A stretch of 64,000 bases of DNA, taken from the NCBI RefSeq assembly GCF_001683795.1, contig NZ_LIGX01000040.1:62001-126000 (forward strand). The letters are read 5' to 3'. This DNA is from Neoakkermansia glycaniphila. GTDB taxonomy: Bacteria; Verrucomicrobiota; Verrucomicrobiia; Verrucomicrobiales; Akkermansiaceae. The notes below the pieces were generated by a model, which did no database searches, was not told the origin of the DNA, and saw only the letters and a list, made by a program, of their open reading frames with translations. Of this stretch, positions 17,538 to 27,400 are shown one piece after another; the first letter of the stretch is position 1; the number at the start of each line of letters is the position of its first letter. Made by a program: the position numbers and the translations under genes.

Positions 17538-18280
17538 CAGAAGGCGCAGAAAGTCAGCAGCACAAGCCATTCGGTGCTTTCCACCGTCCAGCCGAACACG
17601 TCGCCTGTCACGCCGCCCAGCCTCCGGCGGGCGTAGGAAAGCATCAGGAACGATCCCGCCAGCGCGACGGCCAGCGCATCCCATCCCCTGATTCCCGCCA
17701 CAGCACAGGCGGCGAGAGTCGTCGCGGCGGCGATCCACGCATGCACGGGGCGCGTCCCCTGCCGGAACGCGTCGCCCATGCCGCCCGGCCTTGCACTCGG
17801 GTACTGCATGGCGATGAATATCTGGGCGCGGGCGAGCAGTCCGGCCAGAGCGCAGGGAACGATCATCATCCATACGCTTCCCGTTCCGGCCAGGCAGGCC
17901 AGAGCCGCAGCCTTGAACCCCAGATTGAACAACAGAAAGGTGCCGCCGAAGGTACCGAGCCGGGAATCCTTCATGATCTCCAGCCGCCGCTCGCGGGAGA
18001 CTTCCACCGGCAGGCCGTCGCCGCAATCGGCCACGCCGTCCAGATGCAGGCCGCCCGTCACCACCACCCAGACCGCACAGGCGATCACGCCGCACAGAAG
18101 CGGGGGGAACATCAGAGAGGCTCCCCACAGCAGCAGCCCGGCCAATCCGCCCACGACGATGCCGACGAGCGGCAGCCACGCGGAAATGCCGTGCAGATCC
18201 CGCTGCAGCGGCCACGGCCCCACGGGAATGCGGGTCAGGAAACCGAAGGCGGAACGAATACCGGTCAACAGGCGGAGCAT
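17537..18280 (-). CDS. cobS: Adenosylcobinamide-GDP ribazoletransferase (cobalamin synthase)
   Basis: Integral membrane enzyme that joins AdoCbi-GDP with alpha-ribazole(-phosphate), the last assembly step. 247 residues, many hydrophobic helices. Diagnostic motif: GGLHLDGVADCGDGL (about residues 76-90), the acidic metal-binding loop, and the KDSRLGTFGG motif after it. It starts 10 bases after cobT and overlaps cbiR by one base. Confidence 0.95.
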   Translation of the reverse strand: MLRLLTGIRSAFGFLTRIPVGPWPLQRDLHGISAWLPLVGIVVGGLAGLLLWGASLMFPPLLCGVIACAVWVVVTGGLHLDGVADCGDGLPVEVSRERRLEIMKDSRLGTFGGTFLLFNLGFKAAALACLAGTGSVWMMIVPCALAGLLARAQIFIAMQYPSARPGGMGDAFRQGTRPVHAWIAAATTLAACAVAGIRGWDALAVALAGSFLMLSYARRRLGGVTGDVFGWTVESTEWLVLLTFCAF

Positions 18281-18290
18281 GGAAAGGAGG

Positions 18291-19331
18291 TCACTTGTTC
18301 TGAATGATGCACATTTCGTCGATCGTCTTCATCTCGGAAAGAATGCGCGTCGCCGCATCCAGTATCGGGAAGAAGAGAGCCGCTCCCGTGCCTTCGCCGA
18401 GGCACATGCCGAGATCAAGGTACATCGTCACGCCGATATGCTTCATGATCAGGGCATGGCCGGGTTCCGCCGAGGTATGCGAACCGATGAAGTATTGAGC
18501 CACGGCGGGGTCGATTCCCTGCGCAATGGCGGCGGCGGCTCCGGCAATGAACCCGTCGATCACGATCGGCACGCGCAGCGAGGCCGCTCCGAGCATCAGC
18601 CCGGCCATGGCTCCGATCTCCGGGCCGCCCACCTTCGCGAGTACGTCGATGGCGTCGTTCGGATCGGGCCGGTTCAGGGAGATGCCCTTTTCAATCAGCT
18701 CGATCTTGCGGCGGATGATGTCCGCACGCACGCCGGAACCCTTGCCTGTGACCAGTTCCACCGGGCTGCCCGTCATCACGGCGACGATGGCGGAGGAAGG
18801 AGTCGTATTGCCGATGCCCATTTCCCCGGCGGCGATGATGTCCAGCCCCTTCGCCTTCTCGGCGCGAGCCATTTCGATACCGATTTCCAGGCATCGTTCC
18901 GCCTGCTCGCGGGACATCGCGGGGCCTTCGCTGAAATCGTTCGCCCCTCGCATCACCTTGCGGTCCACAAGGCCGGGATAGCCGCCGAAATCGTAATCCA
19001 CTCCCACATCCACCACCGTGAGGCGTGCCCCGGCATTGCGCGTGAACGCGCTGATGGTCGCGCCGCCGTCGATGAAATTGCGCGTCTGGATATGCGTCAC
19101 CTCCGCACCTGTCAGGCTCAGGCCGTGGTCGGCAATATGGTGGTCGGCGGCGAACAGCACCACGGCCTTGTCCTTGAGGCGCGGAGCGGGATTGCCCGCC
19201 ATCCCGGCGATGCGGGCGGCGAGGGGTTCCAGTTTGCCGAGAGCGTAAGGAGGCTTGGCCAGCCTGTCCATGCGGGAGGCGGCTTTTTGTTCGGCCTGCG
19301 TATCGAGAGGGGGAATCGTAAGTCGGTTCAT
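18291..19331 (-). CDS. cobT: Nicotinate-nucleotide--dimethylbenzimidazole phosphoribosyltransferase
   Basis: Activates the lower ligand base to alpha-ribazole phosphate. 346 residues from ATG 19331. Seen motifs: FAADHHIADHGLS (N-terminal conserved block), GEMGIGNTTPSSA, TGKGSGV and the C-terminal LGEGTGAA with the catalytic Glu. A near-consensus promoter lies upstream. An in-frame ATG at 19376 sits only 7 bases after the -10 box and would add 15 residues (MGGSASTDFLKIDTT); given the short-leader pattern in this genome it is a real alternative start. First gene of the cobamide operon. Confidence 0.95.
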   Translation of the reverse strand: MNRLTIPPLDTQAEQKAASRMDRLAKPPYALGKLEPLAARIAGMAGNPAPRLKDKAVVLFAADHHIADHGLSLTGAEVTHIQTRNFIDGGATISAFTRNAGARLTVVDVGVDYDFGGYPGLVDRKVMRGANDFSEGPAMSREQAERCLEIGIEMARAEKAKGLDIIAAGEMGIGNTTPSSAIVAVMTGSPVELVTGKGSGVRADIIRRKIELIEKGISLNRPDPNDAIDVLAKVGGPEIGAMAGLMLGAASLRVPIVIDGFIAGAAAAIAQGIDPAVAQYFIGSHTSAEPGHALIMKHIGVTMYLDLGMCLGEGTGAALFFPILDAATRILSEMKTIDEMCIIQNK

Positions 19332-19383
19332 CGTCGTATCAATTTTCAAAAAATCGGTGGACGCGGAACCGCCCATCTCCCGA

Positions 19384-19412
19384 AGTATAGGCAATGCCCC
19401 CGTCCATGTCAA
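19384..19412 (-). promoter_or_regulatory. Near-consensus sigma70 promoter of the cob operon
   Basis: Minus strand TTGACA (19412-19407), exact 17-base spacer, TATACT (19389-19384). It is divergent from the pheS promoter. No cobalamin riboswitch was recognised in the short leader. Confidence 0.8.
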
Positions 19413-19525
19413 GCGGCGCAAGCCCGCAAACCCTATCCGAAAACATCTCCAAGCCCGCTTCCCGGCAGGCCGTCCGCCCTGGCGCCGAAGCTGCCGGGAA
19501 CTCCCGCCGGACGCACAGTTACGGC

Positions 19526-19554
19526 TTGACCCCGCCCCCCGCCGCGCGTATAGT
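19526..19554 (+). promoter_or_regulatory. Sigma70-like promoter of pheS
   Basis: TTGACC (19526-19531), 17-base spacer, TATAGT (19549-19554); the pheS ATG is 13 bases further on. The leader is too short for a pheST-type attenuator. Confidence 0.75.
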
Positions 19555-19567
19555 CCTTCGCGAACGT

Positions 19568-20578
19568 ATGAAAGACCAAATCGCACGCATTCAAGCGGAA
19601 GCCATGTCGCGCATCGCAGAAATCGCGGACATGAAAGGGCTGGAAGACGCCCGCGTCGCCATTCTCGGCAAGAAGGGTACTCTGACGCAAGCCCAGCAGG
19701 GCATGAAAGACGTGCCCAAGGAAGACAAGCCCGCCGTCGGCCAGATGCTCAACGAAGCCCGCGCCGCCATCACGGCCGCCCTCGAAGAACGCCAGAACGC
19801 CCTGCAGGAAGCGGCGGACAAGGCAGCCGTCGCAGGCATCGACCTCACGCTTCCCGCCCGTTCCCTCCCCGCAGGCGGCCTTCATCCCCTCACCCTCGTG
19901 CGCGACGAAGCCGTCCGCGTACTGCGCCGCATGGGCTTCGCCCTCGCGGAAGGCCCTGAAATCGAAGACGAGTTCCACTGCTTCGATGCCCTGAACACGC
20001 CGACTGACCACCCCGCCCGCAACGAGAAGGATACGTTCTACTTCGACAGCGGAAAGCTTCTCCGCACCCATACTTCCACCGTGCAGGTGCGCGCCATGGA
20101 AAAGCAGGCGCCGCCCGTCCGCATCATCTCCCCCGGCTCCGCCTACCGCCGCGACGAGATCGACGCCACCCACCTCTCCGCCTTCAACCAGATCGAAGGC
20201 CTTTATGTGGACAAAGACGTGACCGTCGGCGACCTCAAGGGTACCCTCGAATACTTCCTGAAAGCCCTCTTCGGCTCGGAAACGGATGTCCGCTTCCGCC
20301 CCCACTTCTTCCCCTTCACCGAACCCAGCTTTGAAATCGACGTCAAGCTCACCGTCGCCGGACAGGCTCCGCGCTGGATCGAAATCGCCGGTTGCGGCAT
20401 GATCGACCCTGCCGTCCTCGAAGCGGTGGACGCCTCGCGCGGCAGCAGCGACTACGCCGGACTCTCCGGCTTCGCCTTCGGCATCGGCCTCGAACGCCTC
20501 GCCATGATCCGCTGGGGCATCCGCGACATCCGCCTCCTCATCGAAAACGACGTCCGCTTCCTCGCCCAATTCCAATAA
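19568..20578 (+). CDS. pheS: Phenylalanyl-tRNA synthetase alpha subunit
   Basis: Catalytic subunit of the heterotetrameric class II PheRS. 336 residues from ATG 19568 (MKDQIARIQAEAMSRI), with an N-terminal coiled coil that binds tRNA (about 1-85), then the catalytic core: HPLTLVRDEAVRVL, LLRTHTSTVQVRAM, the motif 2 region YRRDEIDATH and the motif 3 region GFAFGIGLERLAMIRWGI. The reading frame is open upstream to 19394, but that part precedes the promoter. pheT follows after 21 bases. Confidence 0.97.
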   Translation: MKDQIARIQAEAMSRIAEIADMKGLEDARVAILGKKGTLTQAQQGMKDVPKEDKPAVGQMLNEARAAITAALEERQNALQEAADKAAVAGIDLTLPARSLPAGGLHPLTLVRDEAVRVLRRMGFALAEGPEIEDEFHCFDALNTPTDHPARNEKDTFYFDSGKLLRTHTSTVQVRAMEKQAPPVRIISPGSAYRRDEIDATHLSAFNQIEGLYVDKDVTVGDLKGTLEYFLKALFGSETDVRFRPHFFPFTEPSFEIDVKLTVAGQAPRWIEIAGCGMIDPAVLEAVDASRGSSDYAGLSGFAFGIGLERLAMIRWGIRDIRLLIENDVRFLAQFQ

Positions 20579-20599
20579 ACATTTCCCCCCTTTCCTCAC

Positions 20600-23092
20600 A
20601 TGAACGTTTCACTCAACTGGCTTTCCCAATACATCGACCTCGAAGGGCTCGGCACGCAGGAAATCTCCGACATGCTCACCTTCGCCGGCATTGAAGTCGA
20701 AGGCATCCAGGAACGCGGCGTCAAAAGCGACCTCGTCGTCGTCGCACAAGTCGTCTCCGCCGACCCCCACCCGCAGGCCGACCGCCTCAAGGTGTGCCAG
20801 GTCGATGCCGGAGAAGGCTCCCTCCGCCAGATCGTCTGCGGCGCACAGAACTACAAGGTGGGCGACAAAGTGCCCTGCTCCCTGCCCGGCGCCCAGCTCC
20901 CCGGCGGCATTGAAATCAAGGAAGGCAAGCTCCGCGGCGTCGAATCGCGCGGCATGCTCTGCTCCGCTTCCGAACTCGGCCTGCCGGATGCCACGCACGG
21001 CCTCTGGATTCTCCCCGAAGACATGAAGATCGGCACCCCCGTGCGTACCTTCGTCAAGACGGACACCATCTTCGAACTCGAAATCACGCCGAACCGCCCC
21101 GACCTCCTCTCTCACTGGGGCATGGCCCGCGAACTCGCCGCCATCACCGGACGCACCCTCAAGGCGGATCCCGCCGAAGAAGCCGCCCGCAGCATCGAAA
21201 CCACGGATGCGGGCGACCACATCCGCCTCGAAGCCCCCGCCGCCTGCCCGCTCTACACAGCCGTCAAAATCAGCGGCGTAAAGATCGGCCCCAGCCCGGA
21301 ATGGCTCGCCGAACGCCTCGTCTCCATCGGCCTGCGCCCCATCAACAACATCGTGGACATCACCAACTACGTTCTCCACGAAATCGGCCATCCCCTCCAC
21401 GCCTTCGACGCCTCCAAAATCTCGGAAGGCATCGCCGTGCGCCCCGCGCATGACGGCGAGCAGTTCCAAGCCCTCGTCGGCGGCACCTACACCCTCACCC
21501 CTGAAGACCTCGTCATCGCGGACCACTCCGGCAAGGCGCTCGCCCTCGGCGGCGTCATGGGCGGAGCCGAAAGCGGCGTCACCGAAGCCACCACGGACAT
21601 CGTCCTCGAATCCGCCTGGTTCCAGCGCTCCGGCATCCGCTTCACCTCCCGCAGGCTCGCCCTCGGCTCGGACTCCTCCTACCGCTTCGAACGCGGCACC
21701 TCGCCGTGGAACGTCCTCCGCGCCGCAGCCCGCGCCCGCCAGCTCATCCTCGAAATCGCCGGAGGCACGGCAGGCCCCGTCCGCGTCGGCGGGCAGGCCC
21801 CTACCCTCGTCCCCGAAAGCGCGGCTCCGACCGCCACCGTCATCGAACAGGGGACGGAAGCCAAAATCTACTACGCGCTCGACAACGTCCACCTCGACTG
21901 GTCCGCCCTCGACCGCATGGCCGGAGGAGCCGTGCCACACCTCGAAGCCGCCGCCATCCTCAAACGCCTCGGCTGCAATGATACCGACGGCAAAGGCAAC
22001 TGGGACTGCCCGCCGTGGCGTCTCGACCTGAAACGCGACTGCGATCTTCTCGAAGAAATCATCCGCGTGTATGGGCTGGACAACATACCCTCCCGCTACA
22101 TCGCCCGCTACAGCGAAGAATCCGCCGTAGACCGCGCCCACGACTTCCGCATGAGCCTCGCCCGCCGCCTCGCCGCGCTCGGCTTCTGGGAAGCGCAGAC
22201 GCTCAAACTCATCGCCACCGAGTCCCCGGACGGCACCGTGCCGCAGCTCCGCGACGCGCAGCCCCTGCGCCCCCTGATGGAAGGCGATGTCATCCGCGTC
22301 GCCCTCCCCCTCAGCGAAGACCATGCCGTCCTCCGCCCCTCGCTTGCCCCCGGCCTCGTCTCCGTCGCCGTGCGCAACATGAACCAGGGCATGACCAGCC
22401 TCCGCTTCTTCGAAATGGGCCGCTTCTTCCGCAACACGGGCGGCGGCAAGGGCAAGGACATCGAAACGGACGTCGTCGGCATTTTCATGGCAGGCAAATC
22501 CGCCCCGGCCTCGTGGAGCAATCCGAAACCCGGCAACATCTCCTTTGAAGACCTCACCGCCGTCATCTGCAGCCTCGTGCCGAATGCGGCCGTCACCCTC
22601 ACACCTGCCCGCCCCCGCCCCGAAGCGGCCATCGGCGCGGACGTACAGATCAACGGCACCGCCTGCGGCTACTTCGCCCGGATGAACATCGCCCGCTGCC
22701 GCGAACTCGGCCTGCCGGAAGAAACGTACTACTGCGCCATCGAACTCCGCAAGCTGCAGGACATCGCCACCGCGCCGATGCGCGTCAAGGAACTCCCGCA
22801 GTTCCCCGGCTCCTCCCGCGACGCAGCCATGGACGTACCCGCCACCACCACCAATGCGGACATCCTGAAAGCCATCGCCGGAGCCAAACAGCCCCTGCTC
22901 GTCAGCTACAAGTGCTTCGACGTATTCGCCGACCCGACGGGCGTCAAACTCGCGGCCGACCGCAAATCCATGGCCTATACCTTCCTGTACCGGGCGGCAG
23001 ACAAAACCTTGACTGCCGCCGAAGTCGATGCCGCCCACAAGGCCGTACTCGACCACCTCGGCAAGCAGATCAAAACCCTGCAATACAGATAA
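20600..23092 (+). CDS. pheT: Phenylalanyl-tRNA synthetase beta subunit
   Basis: 830 residues with the full bacterial domain order: N-terminal B1, the EMAP-II-like tRNA-binding domain (ADPHPQADRLKVCQVDAG, about 50-70), the B3/B4 editing domain, the B5 DNA-binding-like domain, a catalytic-like core (ETYYCAIELRKL region) and the C-terminal FDX-ACB anticodon domain (FPGSSRDAAMDV...). No truncation is visible. Operon partner of pheS; thiD follows after a hairpin. Confidence 0.97.
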   Translation: MNVSLNWLSQYIDLEGLGTQEISDMLTFAGIEVEGIQERGVKSDLVVVAQVVSADPHPQADRLKVCQVDAGEGSLRQIVCGAQNYKVGDKVPCSLPGAQLPGGIEIKEGKLRGVESRGMLCSASELGLPDATHGLWILPEDMKIGTPVRTFVKTDTIFELEITPNRPDLLSHWGMARELAAITGRTLKADPAEEAARSIETTDAGDHIRLEAPAACPLYTAVKISGVKIGPSPEWLAERLVSIGLRPINNIVDITNYVLHEIGHPLHAFDASKISEGIAVRPAHDGEQFQALVGGTYTLTPEDLVIADHSGKALALGGVMGGAESGVTEATTDIVLESAWFQRSGIRFTSRRLALGSDSSYRFERGTSPWNVLRAAARARQLILEIAGGTAGPVRVGGQAPTLVPESAAPTATVIEQGTEAKIYYALDNVHLDWSALDRMAGGAVPHLEAAAILKRLGCNDTDGKGNWDCPPWRLDLKRDCDLLEEIIRVYGLDNIPSRYIARYSEESAVDRAHDFRMSLARRLAALGFWEAQTLKLIATESPDGTVPQLRDAQPLRPLMEGDVIRVALPLSEDHAVLRPSLAPGLVSVAVRNMNQGMTSLRFFEMGRFFRNTGGGKGKDIETDVVGIFMAGKSAPASWSNPKPGNISFEDLTAVICSLVPNAAVTLTPARPRPEAAIGADVQINGTACGYFARMNIARCRELGLPEETYYCAIELRKLQDIATAPMRVKELPQFPGSSRDAAMDVPATTTNADILKAIAGAKQPLLVSYKCFDVFADPTGVKLAADRKSMAYTFLYRAADKTLTAAEVDAAHKAVLDHLGKQIKTLQYR

Positions 23093-23103
23093 CAGGCACC
23101 GCC

Positions 23104-23136
23104 GCCATGCCGCAAGCCGCCGCGCTGCGGCATGGC
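23104..23136 (+). promoter_or_regulatory. Intercistronic hairpin between pheT and thiD
   Basis: Perfect 11-bp arms GCCATGCCGCA / TGCGGCATGGC with an 11-base loop and no downstream T-run. It may end or stabilise the pheST mRNA without being a classical terminator. Confidence 0.55.
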
Positions 23137-23156
23137 CGCCCCTTCCAGCACGCGCC

Positions 23157-23960
23157 ATGACTCCCCCCGTCATCCTCAGCATCGCCGGTTCCGACTGCTC
23201 CTCGGGAGCGGGCATTCAGGCCGACCTGAAGGTAGCGCACGCACTGGGAGTCTTCTCCCTCACCGCCGTCACCTGCGTCGTCTCGGAAGTGCCGGGCGAT
23301 GTCAGCGCCATCCAGGCCATTGAGCCGGAACTCGTCGCCGACCAGGTACGCATCTGCCTCGACACATTCCCCGTCGCCGCAGTCAAAACGGGCATGCTCT
23401 ACTCGCCCGAAATCGTGGGCGCCTGCGCTCCCCTCCTGCGCCGGTCCGGATTGCCCCTCGTCGTCGACCCCGTCATGATCGCCACCGCAGGCGATCCCCT
23501 GATGCTCGAAAGCGCCATCACCGCCTACGAAAGCGACATCCTCCCCATCACCACCCTCCTCACCCCCAATACCGACGAACTCGCCCGCCTTCTCGGCTGC
23601 GGGACCATCACTACCGCCGCACGGCTGAAAGAAGCCACCCATGCCCTCTGCGGCAAATACGGCTGCGCCGTACTCGGCAAAGGCGGCCATCTCAGCAACC
23701 GCTGCCACGACATCCTCGCCCTCCCCGGCGGGCAAACATTTGAATGGACGCGGGATAAAATCTCCGGAGTCTCCACCCACGGCACGGGCTGCAGCCTCTC
23801 CTCCGCCATCGCCTCCCTGCTGGCGCACGGCCTCCCCCTTCCCGAAGCCGTCTCTTCCGCGCTCGACTTCGTGGCGCAATCCATCGCCGCGCACCACCGC
23901 TGGCAGCATCAGGGCCTCGGCATCGACGTGCTGAACCACGCCATGCCCTCCCGCACCTGA
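23157..23960 (+). CDS. thiD: Hydroxymethylpyrimidine/phosphomethylpyrimidine kinase
   Basis: Ribokinase-fold kinase that makes HMP-pyrophosphate for thiamine. 267 residues from ATG 23157 (MTPPVILSIAGSDCSSGAGI). Seen motifs: SIAGSDCSSGAGIQADLK (substrate/anion loop), VVDPVMIATAGDPLM, LTPNTDE and GVSTHGTGCSLSSAIA with the GTGC anion hole. The open frame extends upstream to 23028 over the pheT end and the hairpin; the 23157 ATG gives the normal family N-terminus. No other thiamine gene is nearby. Confidence 0.93.
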   Translation: MTPPVILSIAGSDCSSGAGIQADLKVAHALGVFSLTAVTCVVSEVPGDVSAIQAIEPELVADQVRICLDTFPVAAVKTGMLYSPEIVGACAPLLRRSGLPLVVDPVMIATAGDPLMLESAITAYESDILPITTLLTPNTDELARLLGCGTITTAARLKEATHALCGKYGCAVLGKGGHLSNRCHDILALPGGQTFEWTRDKISGVSTHGTGCSLSSAIASLLAHGLPLPEAVSSALDFVAQSIAAHHRWQHQGLGIDVLNHAMPSRT

Positions 23961-24412
23961 CACGGCGCCCCCTTGCTGGGTAAACGCATCTTGATAGATG
24001 CGGCAACATTTCCATCAGGCATGGCGGAACGGATATTTGCACATCCGATTTATTTCCTCTTCATTTTTTCGTTTTTTGGGTTCGAAATTCTCATTTTTCA
24101 TTGTATACACACTAACAAAAACTAACAAGATTATATCCTGGTTATACAATTTTTGTGTTAGGTAAGAAAAAATCCCTACACAAACATTTTGCACACTTGT
24201 ATTACTAATTCTAATAACTTGTATTTTGCATTGAAAATAAAAGAAATAAAAATTTCAGAAAAAAGAAATCAACAACATGCAAAAAAATATTTCCAGCAGA
24301 AAAACAAACTAACACTACATTGTTATAAGATAGATTTTCTTATTGACCTCAAGTCTGAGCAGGAGCATAGTCGACGCATAGACGATACGTTGTATCACGC
24401 ACCTTCATCATC
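23961..24412 (+). other. AT-rich gene-free upstream region of the large PEP-CTERM gene
   Basis: About 450 bases without a supported gene. A small hairpin CGCATC / GATGCG (23985-24002) follows thiD. From about 24040 the sequence becomes strongly AT-rich, unlike the rest of the window, with an 8-bp palindrome TGTATACA and several ACTAACA copies (two near 24108-24130, one near 24307). A short open frame (24189-24416) lacks coding character. The promoter of the downstream gene lies at the end. Confidence 0.6.
24343..24371 (+). promoter_or_regulatory. Candidate promoter of the large PEP-CTERM gene
   Basis: TTGACC (24343-24348), 17-base spacer, CATAGT (24366-24371), giving a leader of roughly 35 bases to the ATG at 24413. 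Confidence 0.6.
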
Positions 24413-27400
24413 ATGAAACCTCATCTTCATCCTGCCCTGCTTTCAGTCGTCATGGTTTCCATGGTTGCACCAGCAACTGCCGTCGACATCACCTTGACGA
24501 ACGGTTCTTCACAGCCTGTCATTTTGACGACGGGCAGCAACACGGTCACGGTAACAGGTACGGACAGTGCGACGATTTCACTTCTCACCGGGTTGAGTCT
24601 GGCAGGCTCACAGTTTACCAAAGACGGTACGGGTACATTAACCATTTCGGATTTTGCCACGCTGACTCTCGTCGATCTGATGACTGTTAAATCGGGAAAA
24701 CTGGTACTCAATCCGACTATTCTTGCCAATCTTCTCAGTTTCAACTCCGCTTACGATATTCAGGGTACAAGCTCGCTGGTCATGGGTACCAACGGAGCAT
24801 ACGGCACCCTCAAACTGAGCGGTACGGGGACCCTGCAATTCACTAAAGGAGGCACTGCTTCCATTCAGGCCCGCAGTGGAAACACCGTTACCAACGCCAT
24901 CCTATTCGACAACAGCTCGAATACATGCGCCCTGACCTTTTCCGAAAGCACATCCTTGGTCTCCGGCACGATTACATCTCTCAATAATTTGACGATCAAT
25001 GCCAATGCGACGATGACATTCGGAGCAGCCGTAACCGTCACCAATGCCTTGACCATCAACAAGGCCGACAATGGTTTGATTCGCACCTTCAATGCGCTCG
25101 TCACAGCCGGATCGCTCACCCTTCAGGCCGGAGAATCCGGCAACATCGCCAGCACAGCCTTCACAGGAGGAACCAGCATCTCGGGAACAGTAAATGCCGG
25201 AGCCTATACCAATATCACAGGCAGCGTGACCGCGCAGAAATTTCTTGCGACCGGAGGGAACGCAACCATCGGAGCCAATCTTTCCATTTCCCAGAATATC
25301 GACATCGACAATGCCGGCAACACGATGACCGGCACCGTCGGCGCGGGATCAGTCAACATTTACGACGGCGGCACCCTCACACTGAGCGGCACGCTGAACC
25401 TTGCAGCAAGCGGCGCCATCACCATCGGCTCCCAGGGATCATCGGGTACAGCCACTCTGAACGTGACCGGATCGGGCATCATCAACGCCAACACGGGCAC
25501 CATCACCGTCGGGCGTTCGGGGGTCGCCGGTTCCCTGACCATTCAGAACACGGCTGTCGTCAATGCGCAGACTCTTGCCCTCGTCAACGGATCCGTCACC
25601 CTGAGCGGCACGGGGCGTCTGAACATCGGCTCCGGAGGCATCACCGGTACGGGTACCATCAACCTCGGAGCAGGCACAACGCTGCGCGCCATCGACAACT
25701 GGACTTCATCCGCTACATCCACCATCGCTTTCGGCGCCAATGCCGCCAATATCAGTTCCAGCACCTTCAACATCACACTCACCGGAGCTCTCACAGGAAC
25801 GGGCAGCCTCACCAAAACGGGCAGCGGCACACTGACCATCAACGGAGCCGACAAAGCCTTCACGGGTACGTCCATCACCGTCAGCACAGGCACATTGGCC
25901 ATGAACGTTTCGACAGCCAATATCCTGTCCATGGCGCAGTCCTACAGCATCGCCGCAGGAGCTACGCTGCAACTCAATACCGGAACCTATGCTTCCGCCT
26001 TGAAAATCACGGGAACCGGCAACCTCGTTTTCGGTAATGGCGCAACAACCGTCACGCTGAGGGAAAGCACCGGCGCCGCCACCCTTGGCCACAACATCAC
26101 CTTCGGCAATGTCGCCAGCACGCTGACGCTTGATCCGACACTGACCACCCTCCAAGGCACCTTGTCCGCAGGCTCCGACCTCACCCTCAACGGCACCCAG
26201 TTCACCACAGCCAACGGAGCCGTGAACATCACGGGCAAGCTGACTCTCGGCCTCGCCGGGGACGCCGCCCACGCTACGCGCACATTCAACGCTCTTGTTA
26301 CAGCCGGATCTCTGACCCTGCAGGCGGGCACCTCCACCATCGCCTCCGCCATCAACTTCGCACAGGATGCGACGATCACAGGCGCCCTCACGGCACAGGG
26401 ATATGCCAACCTCTCCACGGGAACCGGCAAGCAGATTGCCGCAGGCAGCTACCTCTCCACCGGGGGCAACAACACCGTCACCGGAAGGTTGAACCTTAGC
26501 GGAGACGCCGTGATCTCCGGTCTCAACGACGTTTGGACGGGAACCGTCAACTCTGCCAACCTGTCCATCAACAGCGGCGCTTCGCTCTCAATGAACAGCG
26601 CCACCTACACCCTCGGAGCCGGTGGCGCCATCAACATCGGCAACACGGGCACGTCCGGCACGGGTACACTGAACATCACAGGCTCGTCCACCGTCAACGG
26701 TTCCACCGGAACCATCAAAATCGGCAATGCCACCGGCACATCGGGCTTGCTCAATATCGGCAACACATCCGTCGTCAACACGGCCGGCATTGTCATCAAC
26801 AACGGATCGATCACGTTGTCCGACACGGCAACACTGAACCTCGGCTCAACAGGCATATCCGGTACTGGTACCATTAATTTCAACGGCGGTACGACCATCG
26901 GCTCATCGGCCGACTGGAGTTCGGCTTCAGGCGTCACATACGCCGTCAACGGTTCGACTGCCTCCACATTCAACACCAACGGCCACAATGCCACCCTCAA
27001 CGGAAACATTACGGGTTCCGGCATTCTGACGAAAACGGGTTCCGGCACCCTGACCATCGGCGGCTCCAGCAAAACATTCAGCGGCACGCTCAATATCAAT
27101 TTGGGAACTGTCTATCTCAACCTGTCTGCGGGCAGCAATCTGGCAGGAACGGTCAACATCGCCTCCAGCACAACCCTCCAGGTGAACGGAAGCACCTACT
27201 CAGGCACTCTCGGCATCACGGGTTCGGGCGCTCTCGTCTTCGACAACAGTGCAGCCTCCATCACGCTGAAAGAAGGCACAGGCGCAACAGCCCTGAGCCA
27301 CAACATCACCTTCGGCAATGTTGCCAGCACGCTGACGCTTGATCCGACTCTGACCACCCTCCAGGGCACCTTGTCCGCAGGTTCCGACCTCACCCTCAAC

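Noticed and set aside
17538-18215. N-terminal extension of cbiR
   Set aside because: It overlaps cobS in another frame; the ATG at 17537 gives the expected barrel N-terminus.
24189-24416. 75-codon frame in the AT-rich region
   Set aside because: No ribosome-binding or coding signature; overlaps the promoter of the next gene.
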